A DNA stretch of 64,000 nucleotides from Desulforapulum autotrophicum HRM2. Its GTDB lineage: Bacteria > Desulfobacterota > Desulfobacteria > Desulfobacterales > Desulfobacteraceae. This document shows, piece by piece, positions 31,242 through 41,305 of this stretch. The DNA is taken from assembly GCF_000020365.1 (NCBI RefSeq), contig NC_012108.1, positions 3,348,001 to 3,412,000 of the forward strand, written 5' to 3'. Made by a program: the position numbers and the translations under genes. Below the pieces are notes generated by a model. It worked only from the letters and a program-made list of their open reading frames with translations. It ran no database searches and was not told where the DNA came from. The first letter of the stretch is position 1. Every line of letters begins with the position of its first letter.

Positions 31242-31465
31242 AGGTTCCTCCCACCATCTTATCATAAGGCATTAACAGTATTGATTCGACTTCCCAAAAG
31301 GAAAGATTTACCTGAAAGGTCGAACAAACAGCGTCAATCCGAATAAGCGTTTCAACCATTTGGAATAGTTGACTGGTAATCACAACCGATGAATCTGTAA
31401 CAGGCGAGGCCAGGAAAGATTATCCCTTATTCTGGCACCCCTGTAAAAAATGTCAAGAGAAAAAA

Positions 31466-32797
31466 TTACCGCCCAATACCAAAATATTCAAACCCCAAAT
31501 CCCTTACCTCTTCAGGGTCATACTGATTTCGTCCGTCAAAAATCAGCGGTTTTGCCATGCGGGCCTTCATGTCATTGAAATCAGGCTGACGAAATGTTTT
31601 CCATTCCGTCACAAGCACCATGGCATCTACACCGTCAAGGGCCTCATAGGACTGGTCAACCAGAACGAGGCGCCCATCGTCAAACCATGCATGGGGAAAC
31701 ACCCGGCCCGCTTCAGCCATGGCCACGGGATCATAGGCACGGACCACTGCACCGGCCTCAATGAGTTTATTAATAAGAACCACGGAAGAGGCTTCCCTCA
31801 TGTCGTCTGTCCCCGGTTTAAACGAAAGCCCCCACACGGCAAATGATCGCCCGGTCAGATCCTCACCCAAACGATGGATGATCTTCTGGAACAGCCACAG
31901 CTTCTGAAGTTCATTTCTTCGCTCCACGGCATTTAAGAGGTCAGGTTCAAAACCATTTTCCGCACTGGTCCGGATCAACGCCTTGACATCCTTAGGAAAA
32001 CACGACCCCCCATAACCGCATCCGGGATAGATAAACGAGTACCCGATCCTTGCGTCGGACCCAATCCCCTTTCTTACATTCTCCACATCCACACCAAGGC
32101 GCTCACAGATGTTGGCCACCTCGTTCATAAAGGAAATTTTGGTGGCAAGCATGGAATTGGCCGCATATTTGGTCATCTCAGCATCCCTGACGCTCATGAA
32201 AATAACCTTGTCCCGGTTTCTTGAAAAGGGTGCATAGAGCCGTTTCATAACCTTGCGGGCACTTTCAGTATCTGCCCCGACAATGATCCTGTCAGGCTTC
32301 ATGAAATCATTTAAGGCGGCCCCCTCCTTTAAAAACTCAGGGTTGCTCACCACGTCAAAACCGATATCAACTCCCCTGAGATCAAGCTCTTTTTGAATGG
32401 TGGCTCGAACCTTGTCAGCCGTACCCACGGGAACCGTTGATTTATCAACGATCACAGCGTATTTATCCAGGTTTTTTCCAATTTCAGCGGCGACCGTGAT
32501 CACATAGGTTAAATCAGCTGACCCATCCTCACCCTGGGGGGTGCCAACGGCAATAAAATAGATGCTCGACGTTTTCATGGCCCGGGCAAGGGAGGTTGAA
32601 AAATCCAGCAGACCTTCTGCATGGTTCTGAACAACCATGGCCTCAAGTCCGGGTTCATAGATGGGCAGAATACCCTGTTTGAGATTTTCAATCTTTTTTT
32701 CATCCACATCAACGCAGGTCACACGGCTTCCCATTTCAGAGAAACAGGCCCCTGAGACAAGCCCGACATATCCGGTTCCAATCATTGTAATTTTCAT
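31466..32797 (-). CDS. ugd: UDP-glucose 6-dehydrogenase
   Basis: Oxidises UDP-glucose to UDP-glucuronate with two NAD+. The Rossmann start MKITMIGTGYVGLVSGACF, the helper KSTVPVGT, NPEFLKEG and the catalytic-Cys motif GYGGSCFPKDVKAL are all present, as is the second-domain WGLSFKPGTDDMREA. 443 residues, normal length. The ATG overlaps the stop of the upstream epimerase by 4 bp. It is the last gene of the polysaccharide operon and supplies the substrate for that epimerase (glucuronate to galacturonate). Confidence 0.95.
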   Translation of the reverse strand: MKITMIGTGYVGLVSGACFSEMGSRVTCVDVDEKKIENLKQGILPIYEPGLEAMVVQNHAEGLLDFSTSLARAMKTSSIYFIAVGTPQGEDGSADLTYVITVAAEIGKNLDKYAVIVDKSTVPVGTADKVRATIQKELDLRGVDIGFDVVSNPEFLKEGAALNDFMKPDRIIVGADTESARKVMKRLYAPFSRNRDKVIFMSVRDAEMTKYAANSMLATKISFMNEVANICERLGVDVENVRKGIGSDARIGYSFIYPGCGYGGSCFPKDVKALIRTSAENGFEPDLLNAVERRNELQKLWLFQKIIHRLGEDLTGRSFAVWGLSFKPGTDDMREASSVVLINKLIEAGAVVRAYDPVAMAEAGRVFPHAWFDDGRLVLVDQSYEALDGVDAMVLVTEWKTFRQPDFNDMKARMAKPLIFDGRNQYDPEEVRDLGFEYFGIGR

Positions 32798-33792
32798 TCA
32801 AATATCCTATAAAATTTTCGATACCACTGAACAAAACGACCCAGGCCCTCGTCAATGGATGTCTCGGGGGTAAACCCTGTATCCCGTACAAGGGTTTCAA
32901 TATCGGCATAGGTTTCAGGTACGTCTCCCGGCTGCATGGGGAGCATGTTTTTTACAGCCTTTTGCCCAAGATGTTTTTCCAGGACCTCGATAAAATGACC
33001 CAGTTCCACGGGTTGGTTGTTTCCAATATTGTAGAGCCGGTATGGGGCAGAGGTGCCACTGTCGGCCAGGGACTCTCCCGGCACCGGCGGTTTTTCCATC
33101 ACTTTCACCACGCCCTTGACAATATCATCAATATAGGTAAAATCCCGGCGCATGTTGCCGTGGTTATACACATCAATGGGCTCTCCGGCAAGAATGGCCC
33201 GGGTGAACTTAAAGTAGGCCATGTCCGGACGGCCCCAGGGACCATACACCGTGAAAAACCGCAATCCCGTCATGGGAATCCCATAGAGATGGGCATAGGC
33301 ATGGGCCATGAGTTCGTTGGATTTTTTTGTGGCAGCATACAAAGACACCGGATGATCCACCGAATCTGTGACGGAAAAAGGCATTTTTTTGTTCTGGCCA
33401 TAGACTGAACTTGAGGAGGCGTAAACCAGGTGCCCCACCCGGCCGTGGCGGCACCCCTCAAGGATATTAGCAAACCCCACAAGATTTGAATCCACATAGG
33501 CATGGGGGTTGTCTATGCTGTAACGCACCCCTGCCTGGGCCGCAAGATTGACCACCACGTCAAAGCGGTTGGCACCAAACAATCGTTCAACCCCGCTTCT
33601 ATCGGAAATATCCAGCCGTTCAAATGAAAAGCTATCAAAACGGTTTAAAATCTCCAGCCGTCCCTTTTTCAAGGCGACCTCGTAATAATCGTTGAGATTG
33701 TCCACCCCAAACACCGTGTGACCATTTTCCAGGAGTTTTTTACCCAAGAAAAAACCGATAAATCCTGCGGCTCCTGTAATCATTATTTTCAT
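32794..33792 (-). CDS. NAD-dependent epimerase, UDP-glucuronate 4-epimerase type
   Basis: Begins MKIMITGAAGFIGFFLGKKL (start 33792; an upstream Met at 33885 would overlap the previous gene). Contains the active-site YAATKKSNELMAH (Tyr and Lys) and the Ser-rich strand YASSSSVYGQNKKMPF. The sequence FFTVYGPWGRPDMAYFKF is typical of UDP-glucuronate 4-epimerases, as is the short insert DNLNDYYEVALK. 332 residues. With the adjacent dehydrogenase it would make UDP-galacturonate from UDP-glucose. Confidence 0.9.
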   Translation of the reverse strand: MKIMITGAAGFIGFFLGKKLLENGHTVFGVDNLNDYYEVALKKGRLEILNRFDSFSFERLDISDRSGVERLFGANRFDVVVNLAAQAGVRYSIDNPHAYVDSNLVGFANILEGCRHGRVGHLVYASSSSVYGQNKKMPFSVTDSVDHPVSLYAATKKSNELMAHAYAHLYGIPMTGLRFFTVYGPWGRPDMAYFKFTRAILAGEPIDVYNHGNMRRDFTYIDDIVKGVVKVMEKPPVPGESLADSGTSAPYRLYNIGNNQPVELGHFIEVLEKHLGQKAVKNMLPMQPGDVPETYADIETLVRDTGFTPETSIDEGLGRFVQWYRKFYRIFE

Positions 33793-33820
33793 TATTTTAC
33801 TTATTCCATTTGGGTTGCCC

Positions 33821-35752
33821 CTAATTTGGGGGAAAGGCAGATTCATTCTCCACATAGGGGCGATACCCCGGAAGAATTTCTTCAAAAAGGGAAAATATCA
33901 TCTCACAATTCTGTTCAAGGGCAAATTGCTCTAATTGGTCAATTTTTCCGTTTAATTTTATCATATTATACCCAGAACCGTTCAAAACCGTTATTTTATC
34001 ATGCTCTGTCGGCAGCGTTACCTCGTTTTCCGCAACAAGTTCTTCAAACATTTTTTCTCCAGGCCTTAGGCCGATATACTTTATTGCGATGTCCTTGCCG
34101 GGCTGGTAACCGCTGAGACGTATCATGTCGGCCGCCATATCCGCTATTTTGACAGGCCGGCCCATATCAAGGATAAATATTTCACCACCTTTCCCCATGG
34201 CACCTGCCTGCAAAATAAGCTGGCACGCTTCGGGAATGGTCATAAAAAAACGGGTGACATCTGGGTGGGTTACGGTAACCGGACCGCCTGACCGGATCTG
34301 CTTTTTAAAAAGGGGAACGACACTTCCGGCGCTTCCGGCAACATTTCCAAACCGAACGATCATGAATTTTGTTTGATGGTCGAAAGAGGTACTCTGGTTC
34401 TGAACGAAAATCTCAGAAATGCGTTTCGAGGCCCCCATGACACTTGAAGGTCGGACTGCTTTATCCGTTGACATGAGAACAAACCTCTGCACATTCAACC
34501 TTTTGCAGCATTCAGCCACATTTACTGTTCCCATGATATTATTCAATACAGCCTCCCATGGGTGGATCTCCAACATGGGAACATGCTTATAGGCTGCAGC
34601 ATGGAAAACAGAAACCGGTGAATAGGCCTCCAAAGCCTTTGAAAACTGAAATCGATCCCGTATATCTCCCAGTACGGGAACAATGTTAACCTGTTTGAAA
34701 TAATTTTTTAATTCATGGTCAATTTCATAAAGCGGGGTTTCGGCATTATCGTAAAGGACCAACGTTGCAGGGTTAAATCGGCATATCTGCCTGCAAAGTT
34801 CCGACCCAATCGAACCACCGGCACCCGTTATAAGTATAACCTGGTTTTCAAGGTACTCGCCAATTCGACCTTGATCCAATCGCACGGGTTCCCTGCCCAG
34901 AAGATCCCTGAATGAAAGATCTCTTATGGCACTCACAGACACATTCCCGTTAATTAATTCACCCATGTCCGGAATAATCTTAAATTTCAGGCCACTGTCC
35001 TTACAGATGTCAATAATTCTTCTCATATGAAATGCTTCGGCAGTTGGGATGGCGATGAGAACTTCAGTTGCTTCAACTTTTTTTGCCACTTTTTCCAGGG
35101 AGTCTATGACATTCAGAACGGTAATCCCATGGATTGTTTTTCCTATTTTTTTAGGATTATCATCTAGGAAACCAACGACTTTATATTTAAGCATGGAATT
35201 TTTAATAATTTCCCGAACAATTCTCTCACCACAACTTCCAGCGCCAATGATTAATAATTTGGTTGCGCCATTCTCCCGGAAAAAGATATCTTTGATAATG
35301 GTTCCAATGGTGGTCAGCATGGAAAACCGATTGCCAGCGCTTATCTCGAAATATTTTTTAACGCAGAGCCTGAACCCGGACAGCAGAAAAATCGTCAGGC
35401 AAAGATCTATGGCAAATACAGACCGGGAAAACCCTCCGAAATTTTTAACAAATAAGACTAATGCCATTATCAGAAGGGAGGATAAAATAGAGGCTTTGAT
35501 AACGTTGACAACATCGGAACCGCTGGTATACCGCCACATCCCCCGGTACATGTTAAAGGCATAAAAAACAGGCATCTTCACCACGAGTACCAGGGCGACA
35601 CTCTGTACCAACCCTGACTTCATGATATCGGGTACGTTGAATTCAAACCGAATCATGTAGGCCAGAACGATTGCGCAAACAGCAAGGAAGGCGTCCACCA
35701 AAAAAACGATAATCAGATTTCTATGAAAGCTGGGAGATTCAGAATTTTTCAT
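33821..35752 (-). CDS. Membrane-bound nucleotide-sugar 4,6-dehydratase (CapD/WbpM/PglF family)
   Basis: 643 residues: four N-terminal membrane helices, a first Rossmann-like region (KLLIIGAGSCGERIVREI), and a second catalytic one (VILITGAGGSIGSELCRQI). Motifs HAAAYKHVPMLE, MSTDKAVRPSSVMGASKRISE and RFGNVAGSAGSVVPLF are those of UDP-GlcNAc 4,6-dehydratases. The catalytic region has Lys in MGASKR where classic enzymes have Tyr, matching the Met-Lys variant of large WbpM-type members. Makes a 4-keto-6-deoxy sugar (toward FucNAc, QuiNAc or bacillosamine). Overlaps the transferase gene by 14 bp. Confidence 0.92.
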   Translation of the reverse strand: MKNSESPSFHRNLIIVFLVDAFLAVCAIVLAYMIRFEFNVPDIMKSGLVQSVALVLVVKMPVFYAFNMYRGMWRYTSGSDVVNVIKASILSSLLIMALVLFVKNFGGFSRSVFAIDLCLTIFLLSGFRLCVKKYFEISAGNRFSMLTTIGTIIKDIFFRENGATKLLIIGAGSCGERIVREIIKNSMLKYKVVGFLDDNPKKIGKTIHGITVLNVIDSLEKVAKKVEATEVLIAIPTAEAFHMRRIIDICKDSGLKFKIIPDMGELINGNVSVSAIRDLSFRDLLGREPVRLDQGRIGEYLENQVILITGAGGSIGSELCRQICRFNPATLVLYDNAETPLYEIDHELKNYFKQVNIVPVLGDIRDRFQFSKALEAYSPVSVFHAAAYKHVPMLEIHPWEAVLNNIMGTVNVAECCKRLNVQRFVLMSTDKAVRPSSVMGASKRISEIFVQNQSTSFDHQTKFMIVRFGNVAGSAGSVVPLFKKQIRSGGPVTVTHPDVTRFFMTIPEACQLILQAGAMGKGGEIFILDMGRPVKIADMAADMIRLSGYQPGKDIAIKYIGLRPGEKMFEELVAENEVTLPTEHDKITVLNGSGYNMIKLNGKIDQLEQFALEQNCEMIFSLFEEILPGYRPYVENESAFPPN

Positions 35753-36698
35753 AATATTTTTTTCGAATCGAATAACTCAAAACCCCAAAAAACAAAAACA
35801 ACAGGGTTAACAAAAAAAAGAGAACCACTGCAGGTTGCTTATGCATAATTATCATCAAAAAGCCAACAATTATCTGAATTGTCACATAAAAGATTGCCAC
35901 GCTAAGGTGGGAAAAACCGCCTTCATTTGCAAGGATCTGATAGATGTGCTGCCGGTGGGGTTCAAGCAAATTTTCTCTTTGTTTCAGCCTCAAAGCCATT
36001 GTAATCAACTCATCACAGTAAAAGGGGAATATAAACGAAACCAGAATCAAAAACTCATGGACGTTTAAAGAAAATCTGCACACGATCGCTCCAAATAAAA
36101 AACCAATTAAAAGACTTCCAGTATCTCCCATAAACACCCTTGCCTTTGGGAGGTTATAGGGAAGGAACCCCAGGCATGCGGCCCCTGTACAAAGACTTAC
36201 CCTGACATAATCATCAAAAGCCCCCACAAGGTGAAGATAATATGCAACCATTGAAAACCCAGCAACAGCGGTCAAAGCGGCTATGCCGTCTATCCCGTCC
36301 ATGAAATTATAGCAATTGGCTGTTCCAGCCATAAAAAGAGCCCATGCCGGTATACTCCACCAGGTTATATAGCAAGTACAGACACCAAAAACAAGGACAG
36401 ATCCTGCGATCAATTGGATGACCAGCCTGGGCAGCGCAGGCAACCCCATCCTGTCATCAACAAACCCCATGAACGAAACCAGGGCCAAAGGAAGCCAGAA
36501 GAGCGGATCCGTTTCCAGCCACCAGGCGACTGCAACAAATGAAACAAGAAAGCCCAGACCGGCCCCCTTGGGGGTGGTAACCCGATGGGAACTACGATGG
36601 TTCGGGTTGTCCAGGAATCCCCCGGCAGCCCCTTTATGAAAAAAAAGAGCTGCACCTGCGACTCCGAATAATAAAGATAGCACATACAGGAATATCAC
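35739..36698 (-). CDS. Undecaprenyl-phosphate sugar-1-phosphate transferase (WecA/WbpL-like)
   Basis: Starts lipid-linked polymer synthesis by moving a HexNAc-1-phosphate to undecaprenyl phosphate. 319 residues with about ten membrane helices. Family motifs: FVDDRMG (magnesium Asp pair), NCYNFMDGIDG (catalytic), VFMGDTGSLLIGFLFG, and the loop EPHRQHIYQ (HxxH-like), here in LLEPHRQHIYQIL. GTG start at 36698 overlaps the preceding stop by 4 bp. In WbpL/WbpM-type systems this enzyme uses the QuiNAc/FucNAc nucleotide made by its neighbours. Confidence 0.93.
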   Translation of the reverse strand: MIFLYVLSLLFGVAGAALFFHKGAAGGFLDNPNHRSSHRVTTPKGAGLGFLVSFVAVAWWLETDPLFWLPLALVSFMGFVDDRMGLPALPRLVIQLIAGSVLVFGVCTCYITWWSIPAWALFMAGTANCYNFMDGIDGIAALTAVAGFSMVAYYLHLVGAFDDYVRVSLCTGAACLGFLPYNLPKARVFMGDTGSLLIGFLFGAIVCRFSLNVHEFLILVSFIFPFYCDELITMALRLKQRENLLEPHRQHIYQILANEGGFSHLSVAIFYVTIQIIVGFLMIIMHKQPAVVLFFLLTLLFLFFGVLSYSIRKKYYEKF

Positions 36699-37708
36699 GG
36701 TTTACTCCGACCCTCTTTCAACGCTTGCTTCATTCCACGGTCCAGCCCCCATTGGGGAACAAACCCGAGATCCTGCTGGATTTTTTCTCCTCGGACGGCA
36801 ACATGCTCATTCATTTTATTAATCATATATCCTATTTTTTCGACCCCTGGCAACCCTTGAAACAACGACAATTCCAGCAGGTTTAATATTGCCCGGATAA
36901 TTGTTTCATGGACATGGAGTTCCAGAGGTTGTCTTTCAAGGGCTCGTGCAATGGCCCCTACAATGGCTTTGACCGTATGTGTGGTGCCATCCGTCACATT
37001 GTAGATTTTGCCTCTAGCCATCGGGTGTTCGGCAGCAAGAATTGCTGCCGCGGCAACATCCTCTTCATGGACAAGGGTTCGGCAATTATTCCCATTACCC
37101 AAGAAGATGAATCCCCCCTTTTGCACGGCGTTGATCATCAACCTGTAATTGCCTTTCACCCCTGCACCATAGACAGAGGCAAGGCGCAGAATAGTCACCT
37201 CGGGCGCACCTGAACGGTCTGCACAGAACTGATCAATCAGTTGTTCTGCCTTTAATTTTGTACGGGCATACAGGGTATCTGGCATTGTTTCCGATCCTTC
37301 ATCCACAGCCTGGTTGTTTTTACCAGCCCCATAGACTGAAATGGTGCTGAAAAAGATAATGCGGTCAACCCTTGCAGAACTTGCGGCCTCAATCACATTT
37401 AACGTACCAGTCACATTAACACCCTGGTACTGCTCCTTCTGATCTGGCGATGGATTATTCACGTGGAGGCGGGCGGCAAGATGAAATACAAAACAGACCC
37501 CTGCCATTGCAGAACAGACACTTGCAGCATCTGTGATATCCCCTGTAACCTGTTCAACCCGGGCGGGCAGAATGTCTTCATCCACTTTTTTCCGTACCAG
37601 TGCCCGGACACAATACCCTTTTTTCAGAAGGGCATTGACAAGGGATCGACCAACCATTCCTGTTGCCCCTGTGACAAGCACCTGCTTCAAAAGAATTGGT
37701 ACCCCCAT
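36695..37708 (-). CDS. NAD-dependent sugar epimerase/4-ketoreductase (WbpV-like)
   Basis: Short-chain dehydrogenase fold: VLVTGATGMVGRSLVNAL, FHLAARLHVNNPS, FSTISVYGAG and the catalytic YARTKLKAE. The FHLAARLHV and YARTKL blocks are typical of reductases acting on 4-keto-6-deoxy sugars, such as WbpV, which makes the sugar for WbpL. 337 residues. It begins at an ATG 22 bp inside the previous gene, or at a TTG at 37690 that overlaps that gene's stop by 4 bp. Pairing with the dehydratase and WecA-like genes supports a QuiNAc/FucNAc-type pathway. Confidence 0.85.
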   Translation of the reverse strand: MGVPILLKQVLVTGATGMVGRSLVNALLKKGYCVRALVRKKVDEDILPARVEQVTGDITDAASVCSAMAGVCFVFHLAARLHVNNPSPDQKEQYQGVNVTGTLNVIEAASSARVDRIIFFSTISVYGAGKNNQAVDEGSETMPDTLYARTKLKAEQLIDQFCADRSGAPEVTILRLASVYGAGVKGNYRLMINAVQKGGFIFLGNGNNCRTLVHEEDVAAAAILAAEHPMARGKIYNVTDGTTHTVKAIVGAIARALERQPLELHVHETIIRAILNLLELSLFQGLPGVEKIGYMINKMNEHVAVRGEKIQQDLGFVPQWGLDRGMKQALKEGRSKP

Positions 37709-38463
37709 TTATTAAAATACCGCACAGCGCTCTGAACAAAAACAATAAACCACTTTAACTCCTTATGGGCTGAACGCTCCCAGCGGTGAACAACCCGTGC
37801 CTGGGGGCAACTCATGGTCAAGGCAATTTTCTGGACTTTCCGGCACAGGTCCACATCTTCAAAATAAAGGAAATACCGTTCGTCAAATCCATTGACCTGT
37901 TGTATCACCCCTGTTCTGCAAAACATGAAGCACCCTGAAACAAATGGCACCAGAACAGACCGCCTGTATCCTGATTCCCTTAATTCATAGGCATCCATTC
38001 GCCTCTTAAAAACCGACTTCGCTGCCCCGGGAACAAACCGGCGAATCATCAGGTCAAAGAGATTGGGATAATTCTTGTTAAGGTATTGCAAGGAGCCATC
38101 CGGGTTCAACACATTGGGACAGCATAGTCCCACATGCGTGTTCCTGTCCATGAAATCACACAGCAAGGTCAGCGCTGGGGGCATTATAACCATGTCTGAA
38201 TTCATGAAAAGAACATATTTCCCCCGTACCTGTTTCAAATTCTTGTTGTGATTCGCCCCATATCCACAGGGAACTGAATTCTCCGTAAGAATCACCTCTG
38301 GATAGTTCGACCGAACAAAATCAGCAGCACCGTCGCTGGAACAATTATCCACCAGAAGAACCTCACTGGAAATTCCTGTTAAAGCCTTTTTCAAAGAGGG
38401 CATCAGCAATTCCAGGTCACTCCTGCTGTTGTGGGACACAATGGAAACTGAGAGATCAATCAT
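37687..38463 (-). CDS. Glycosyltransferase family 2, rhamnosyltransferase-like
   Basis: 258 residues. Starts IDLSVSIVSHNSRSDLELL; has LLVDNCSSDGAADF, the DxD-like motif FMNSDMVIMP, and the family pattern PNVLNPDGSLQY, VSGCFMFCR and FFLYFEDVDLCRKVQ. These are typical of GT2 enzymes that use dTDP-rhamnose or related donors. Cytoplasmic with a C-terminal amphipathic tail. Overlaps the previous gene by 8 bp. Confidence 0.88.
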   Translation of the reverse strand: MIDLSVSIVSHNSRSDLELLMPSLKKALTGISSEVLLVDNCSSDGAADFVRSNYPEVILTENSVPCGYGANHNKNLKQVRGKYVLFMNSDMVIMPPALTLLCDFMDRNTHVGLCCPNVLNPDGSLQYLNKNYPNLFDLMIRRFVPGAAKSVFKRRMDAYELRESGYRRSVLVPFVSGCFMFCRTGVIQQVNGFDERYFLYFEDVDLCRKVQKIALTMSCPQARVVHRWERSAHKELKWFIVFVQSAVRYFNKWGYQFF

Positions 38464-39382
38464 ATTTTTTTACACTTTTTTGTGGATCCTTAAACAGGTA
38501 AAACAGCTGGTGAATTAAACTGTTCTGCAGCCAAAACGTCTTAAACCGTTTATCCATGTCAGAAGACGGTTTTTCCCGAACGATATTTGCCTTAAGACCT
38601 TGATTCACGGCCTTAACCAAACAGGCGAATTCCCCTGCCTGCAAAGCGCGGAACAGTCCAATAGCCATGCGGGAAAGAATAAAATAAACGGAAAAGGGAG
38701 GGGATGCATATTTTCGTATCAGCCAAATCGTATTTCGAGTGGGAAAAAAAACCTGGCGCCAGCCTGTACGTCCCTTAGGCGCCTCACGATGCACCACCCG
38801 GCATCCAGGAGCATAGTGGATGTGCCATCCCGAACCTGCAACTTGAAACGCCACTTCCATTTCATTCTGATAGAGGAAAAAACTTTCTGGGAACCAGCCA
38901 ACACGTTTAAACAACACCCTTCGCACGGCAAACCCACACCCCACAAAAGCCATTGACTCCTGGGGAATGTCTGTCAACGGAAGATGCCATGAACGAACAG
39001 GAACTTCCAGGGGGGTTTCAATTCGGCATGCCACAAGCCCGATATCTTTGTGTGTATCCAGACAATCAATCAATCGGTCCAGGCAAGCACTGTCCACGGG
39101 GTAGGAATCGTCGTCCAGAACAAAAATATAGTCCCCACATGCCTGTTCAAACCCTTTATTCAGGCCGACAATGCCAGTATTCTCTTCGAGTTCAATCACC
39201 TGGATTCGATCGGACCATGACCTGAGATATTCCCGGGTGCCATCGCTGGAAGCATTATCAACACCGATTATTTCGATATCATCCCGATTTTCACAAAACT
39301 GCCAGATCCGCTCCAGGGTATGCCGTGTTTCTTCCAATCGATTAAAATTTAAAAAAACAATACTTAACCGGGGCGACATCAT
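38456..39382 (-). CDS. Glycosyltransferase family 2
   Basis: 308 residues: LSIVFLNFNRLEETRHTL, IGVDNASSDGTREYL, LEENTGIVGLNKGF, and the metal-binding VLDDDSYPVD. Further along, AFVGCGFAVRRVLF and FLYQNEMEVAFQV match the acceptor-side motifs of O-antigen GT2 enzymes. Overlap of 8 bp with the next gene and a 4-bp gap to the flavoprotein gene place it within the operon. Confidence 0.88.
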   Translation of the reverse strand: MMSPRLSIVFLNFNRLEETRHTLERIWQFCENRDDIEIIGVDNASSDGTREYLRSWSDRIQVIELEENTGIVGLNKGFEQACGDYIFVLDDDSYPVDSACLDRLIDCLDTHKDIGLVACRIETPLEVPVRSWHLPLTDIPQESMAFVGCGFAVRRVLFKRVGWFPESFFLYQNEMEVAFQVAGSGWHIHYAPGCRVVHREAPKGRTGWRQVFFPTRNTIWLIRKYASPPFSVYFILSRMAIGLFRALQAGEFACLVKAVNQGLKANIVREKPSSDMDKRFKTFWLQNSLIHQLFYLFKDPQKSVKKYD

Positions 39383-39386
39383 GTCA

Positions 39387-40781
39387 TCATACCTTTCTTC
39401 CAGAAGGGTGGGCGCTGTTTACAGCATTCGGATACCACAAGGTCATCTCTTCTGCGGAACAGGTGAGATGATTGACACATTCGACCCCCTGCATAAAAGA
39501 ATGATCCATATTCCCGACCTCATATTTCCAGGCACCAAATCTGCCCCGGGAATAAATCCCCATCTCTTCGAGATGCACGAGCAGGGGCGTAACCGCAGGG
39601 TCCCTGCCTGGCGTGGGGGTCGGATAACCCTTTTTTTCATGGTGATACCAGGTATGATCAAGAATTGAACGGTCCGGTATCAGTTTTGTATTTAAGGCGC
39701 CTTGAATGACATCCGCCACAATGGTTGAAGGATCAACCTTTTTGTCACGGCTTTCACTCACTTCGCACATCAACGACCATTGGTTGTCACTGTCTGGAAC
39801 ATTATTCGGCGAATAATTACTGAAAACGGTTACCCGGTAAAAGGGACTGTTATCCTCGGGAAAATAGATCCAGCATTTGGTAGCAAGCGCATCCGGAGGT
39901 GATCCTTTAAGGGCAAGCCCCACAACATGGGTGGAAGAATAACGCAATTCAGACGGTTTTTCAAAGGGCTGGTCAAGGTCGATCAGTTTTAAAAGATCAG
40001 TCAAAGCCATTGTATTTATTAAAATATCGTAGGATTCACTTTCACCATTTTCGAATCGAACACGTCTCTTTTTTGGATCAATCCCAATCGCTTTTTTATT
40101 CAAATGAATTTTATCTTTAGGCAGTTTTTCCATCAAACGCTTCCAAATGGCGCCCGTTCCTCCGGACCTGGGAAACTTAAACCTTGAATTGGGTCCCCAT
40201 GTGGTATCCTCATTCTGAAACAGGGCACTTTTGAGGACCTGCTTCAAATCAACAGGGGCAACCCGTTCTCCCACCCATGAAACGCCCATTTGATCCGGGG
40301 TGCACGCCCAGACCTTAAAATTATAGGGATTCAAAAACCATCGGGCCAGGCCCTTGCCAAAGGTTGCATCAATCCACGCCCCGAAATTATCGGGTTTTTC
40401 AGCCAAGGCGCTGTTTTGAATATCAATGATCCCCTTCAGGCAATCCCAATAAATGTCTCGGGGAAGTTGATGAATATTGTTCTGCAACGGATAGGAGACA
40501 AAACGATCCTGCATCCAGATCCAGGCTTCCCGGTTGTGCTCAAGCCAACCGCCTGATTCTTCCAAAAGGGAATCCATGACGGCATCAAAGTAGCCATAGT
40601 GGCTGAACAATACATGGCCGCCGATATCCCAGACAAAGCCTTCATCATCCCGAAATGAAGCAGAAAGCCCACCGATTTGTTCCTTTGCCTCACAAAGAAG
40701 ATAATCCCCATGGCAGGTTTCATTTAGTCGCCAGGCAGCCCCGAGTCCACAGGGTCCTCCCCCCAAAATTAAAATTTTCAT
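39387..40781 (-). CDS. FAD-dependent amine oxidase-fold protein, UDP-galactopyranose-mutase-like
   Basis: 464 residues from the ATG at 40781 with GGAGAG upstream. FAD-binding GGGPCGLGAAWRL and EAKEQIGGLSASF, then DIGGHVLFSHYGYFD and WIWMQDRFVSYPLQNNIHQLP. The latter resemble UDP-galactopyranose mutases, but the protein is longer and closer to the COG1232 protoporphyrinogen-oxidase-like group often found in polysaccharide loci. The substrate may be a nucleotide or lipid-linked sugar. It is the first gene of the operon that ends at ugd. Function beyond flavin binding is inference. Confidence 0.78.
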   Translation of the reverse strand: MKILILGGGPCGLGAAWRLNETCHGDYLLCEAKEQIGGLSASFRDDEGFVWDIGGHVLFSHYGYFDAVMDSLLEESGGWLEHNREAWIWMQDRFVSYPLQNNIHQLPRDIYWDCLKGIIDIQNSALAEKPDNFGAWIDATFGKGLARWFLNPYNFKVWACTPDQMGVSWVGERVAPVDLKQVLKSALFQNEDTTWGPNSRFKFPRSGGTGAIWKRLMEKLPKDKIHLNKKAIGIDPKKRRVRFENGESESYDILINTMALTDLLKLIDLDQPFEKPSELRYSSTHVVGLALKGSPPDALATKCWIYFPEDNSPFYRVTVFSNYSPNNVPDSDNQWSLMCEVSESRDKKVDPSTIVADVIQGALNTKLIPDRSILDHTWYHHEKKGYPTPTPGRDPAVTPLLVHLEEMGIYSRGRFGAWKYEVGNMDHSFMQGVECVNHLTCSAEEMTLWYPNAVNSAHPSGRKV

Positions 40782-40871
40782 ACGCCTAAAGCTCTCCACC
40801 CTGAACACCCACCCGGATTGATATTCTTCATCCCACTGTGAGCACAGATGGACGATTGAATTCACTGACAA

Positions 40872-41305
40872 CTGCCACTTTATAGTATACCACCCAACAA
40901 AATATCAAGGTTTTTATATTTGACCACTCCCCCAACCACACCAGGTCAAGCAATGTTTCCAAGTATCCCTCCGGATTTTACACTGATGATTGATTTAAGG
41001 GTCATGGAAATTTTAAAATATGCCAGACCAACGCCGGATTTTTGCCTGGTTTCAAGGCGCGTCAATGGGAGCATATTGAAATATGTGCGCATTGACGTAA
41101 CGCAGAAAACAGGTAAAAAGACAAGTTGGATGGTACCTTTTATTGTTTCCATGGCCCTAAGCCCTGGGATCATTAAAAAAAGCCCCCAGGTAAATCCAGA
41201 ATCCACATAAATAAGGGATATTCTGACAATATCATTGACTAAAAACGCCCAGCAGATTATTGAAGTGAGAATTGAAAATCAATCCCAAGAGTCAAAGAGC
41301 GGAAT
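40872..41305. other. 434-bp divergent gap between two polysaccharide units
   Basis: No gene. Most of it is the family C repeat at 40995-41160. Promoters for both directions must lie here, but no convincing hexamer pair stood out. Confidence 0.5.
40995..41160. repeat. 166-bp MITE-like repeat family C, copy 1
   Basis: Ends TTAAGGGTCATGGAAA and, inverted, TTAGGGCCATGGAAA. The centre is a long palindrome around GGAGCATATTGAAATATGTG with outer arms (CGTCAATG/CATTGACG). A second element of the same length lies inverted at 58050-58215. No coding capacity. Confidence 0.8.

Noticed and set aside
31105-31383. 92-residue reverse ORF overlapping the helix-hairpin-helix gene
   Set aside because: A different frame of the same gene, without a ribosome site or recognisable motif.
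40920-41210. Two ORFs of about 90 residues on opposite strands
   Set aside because: They fall in the palindromic family C element, which accounts for open frames on both strands.
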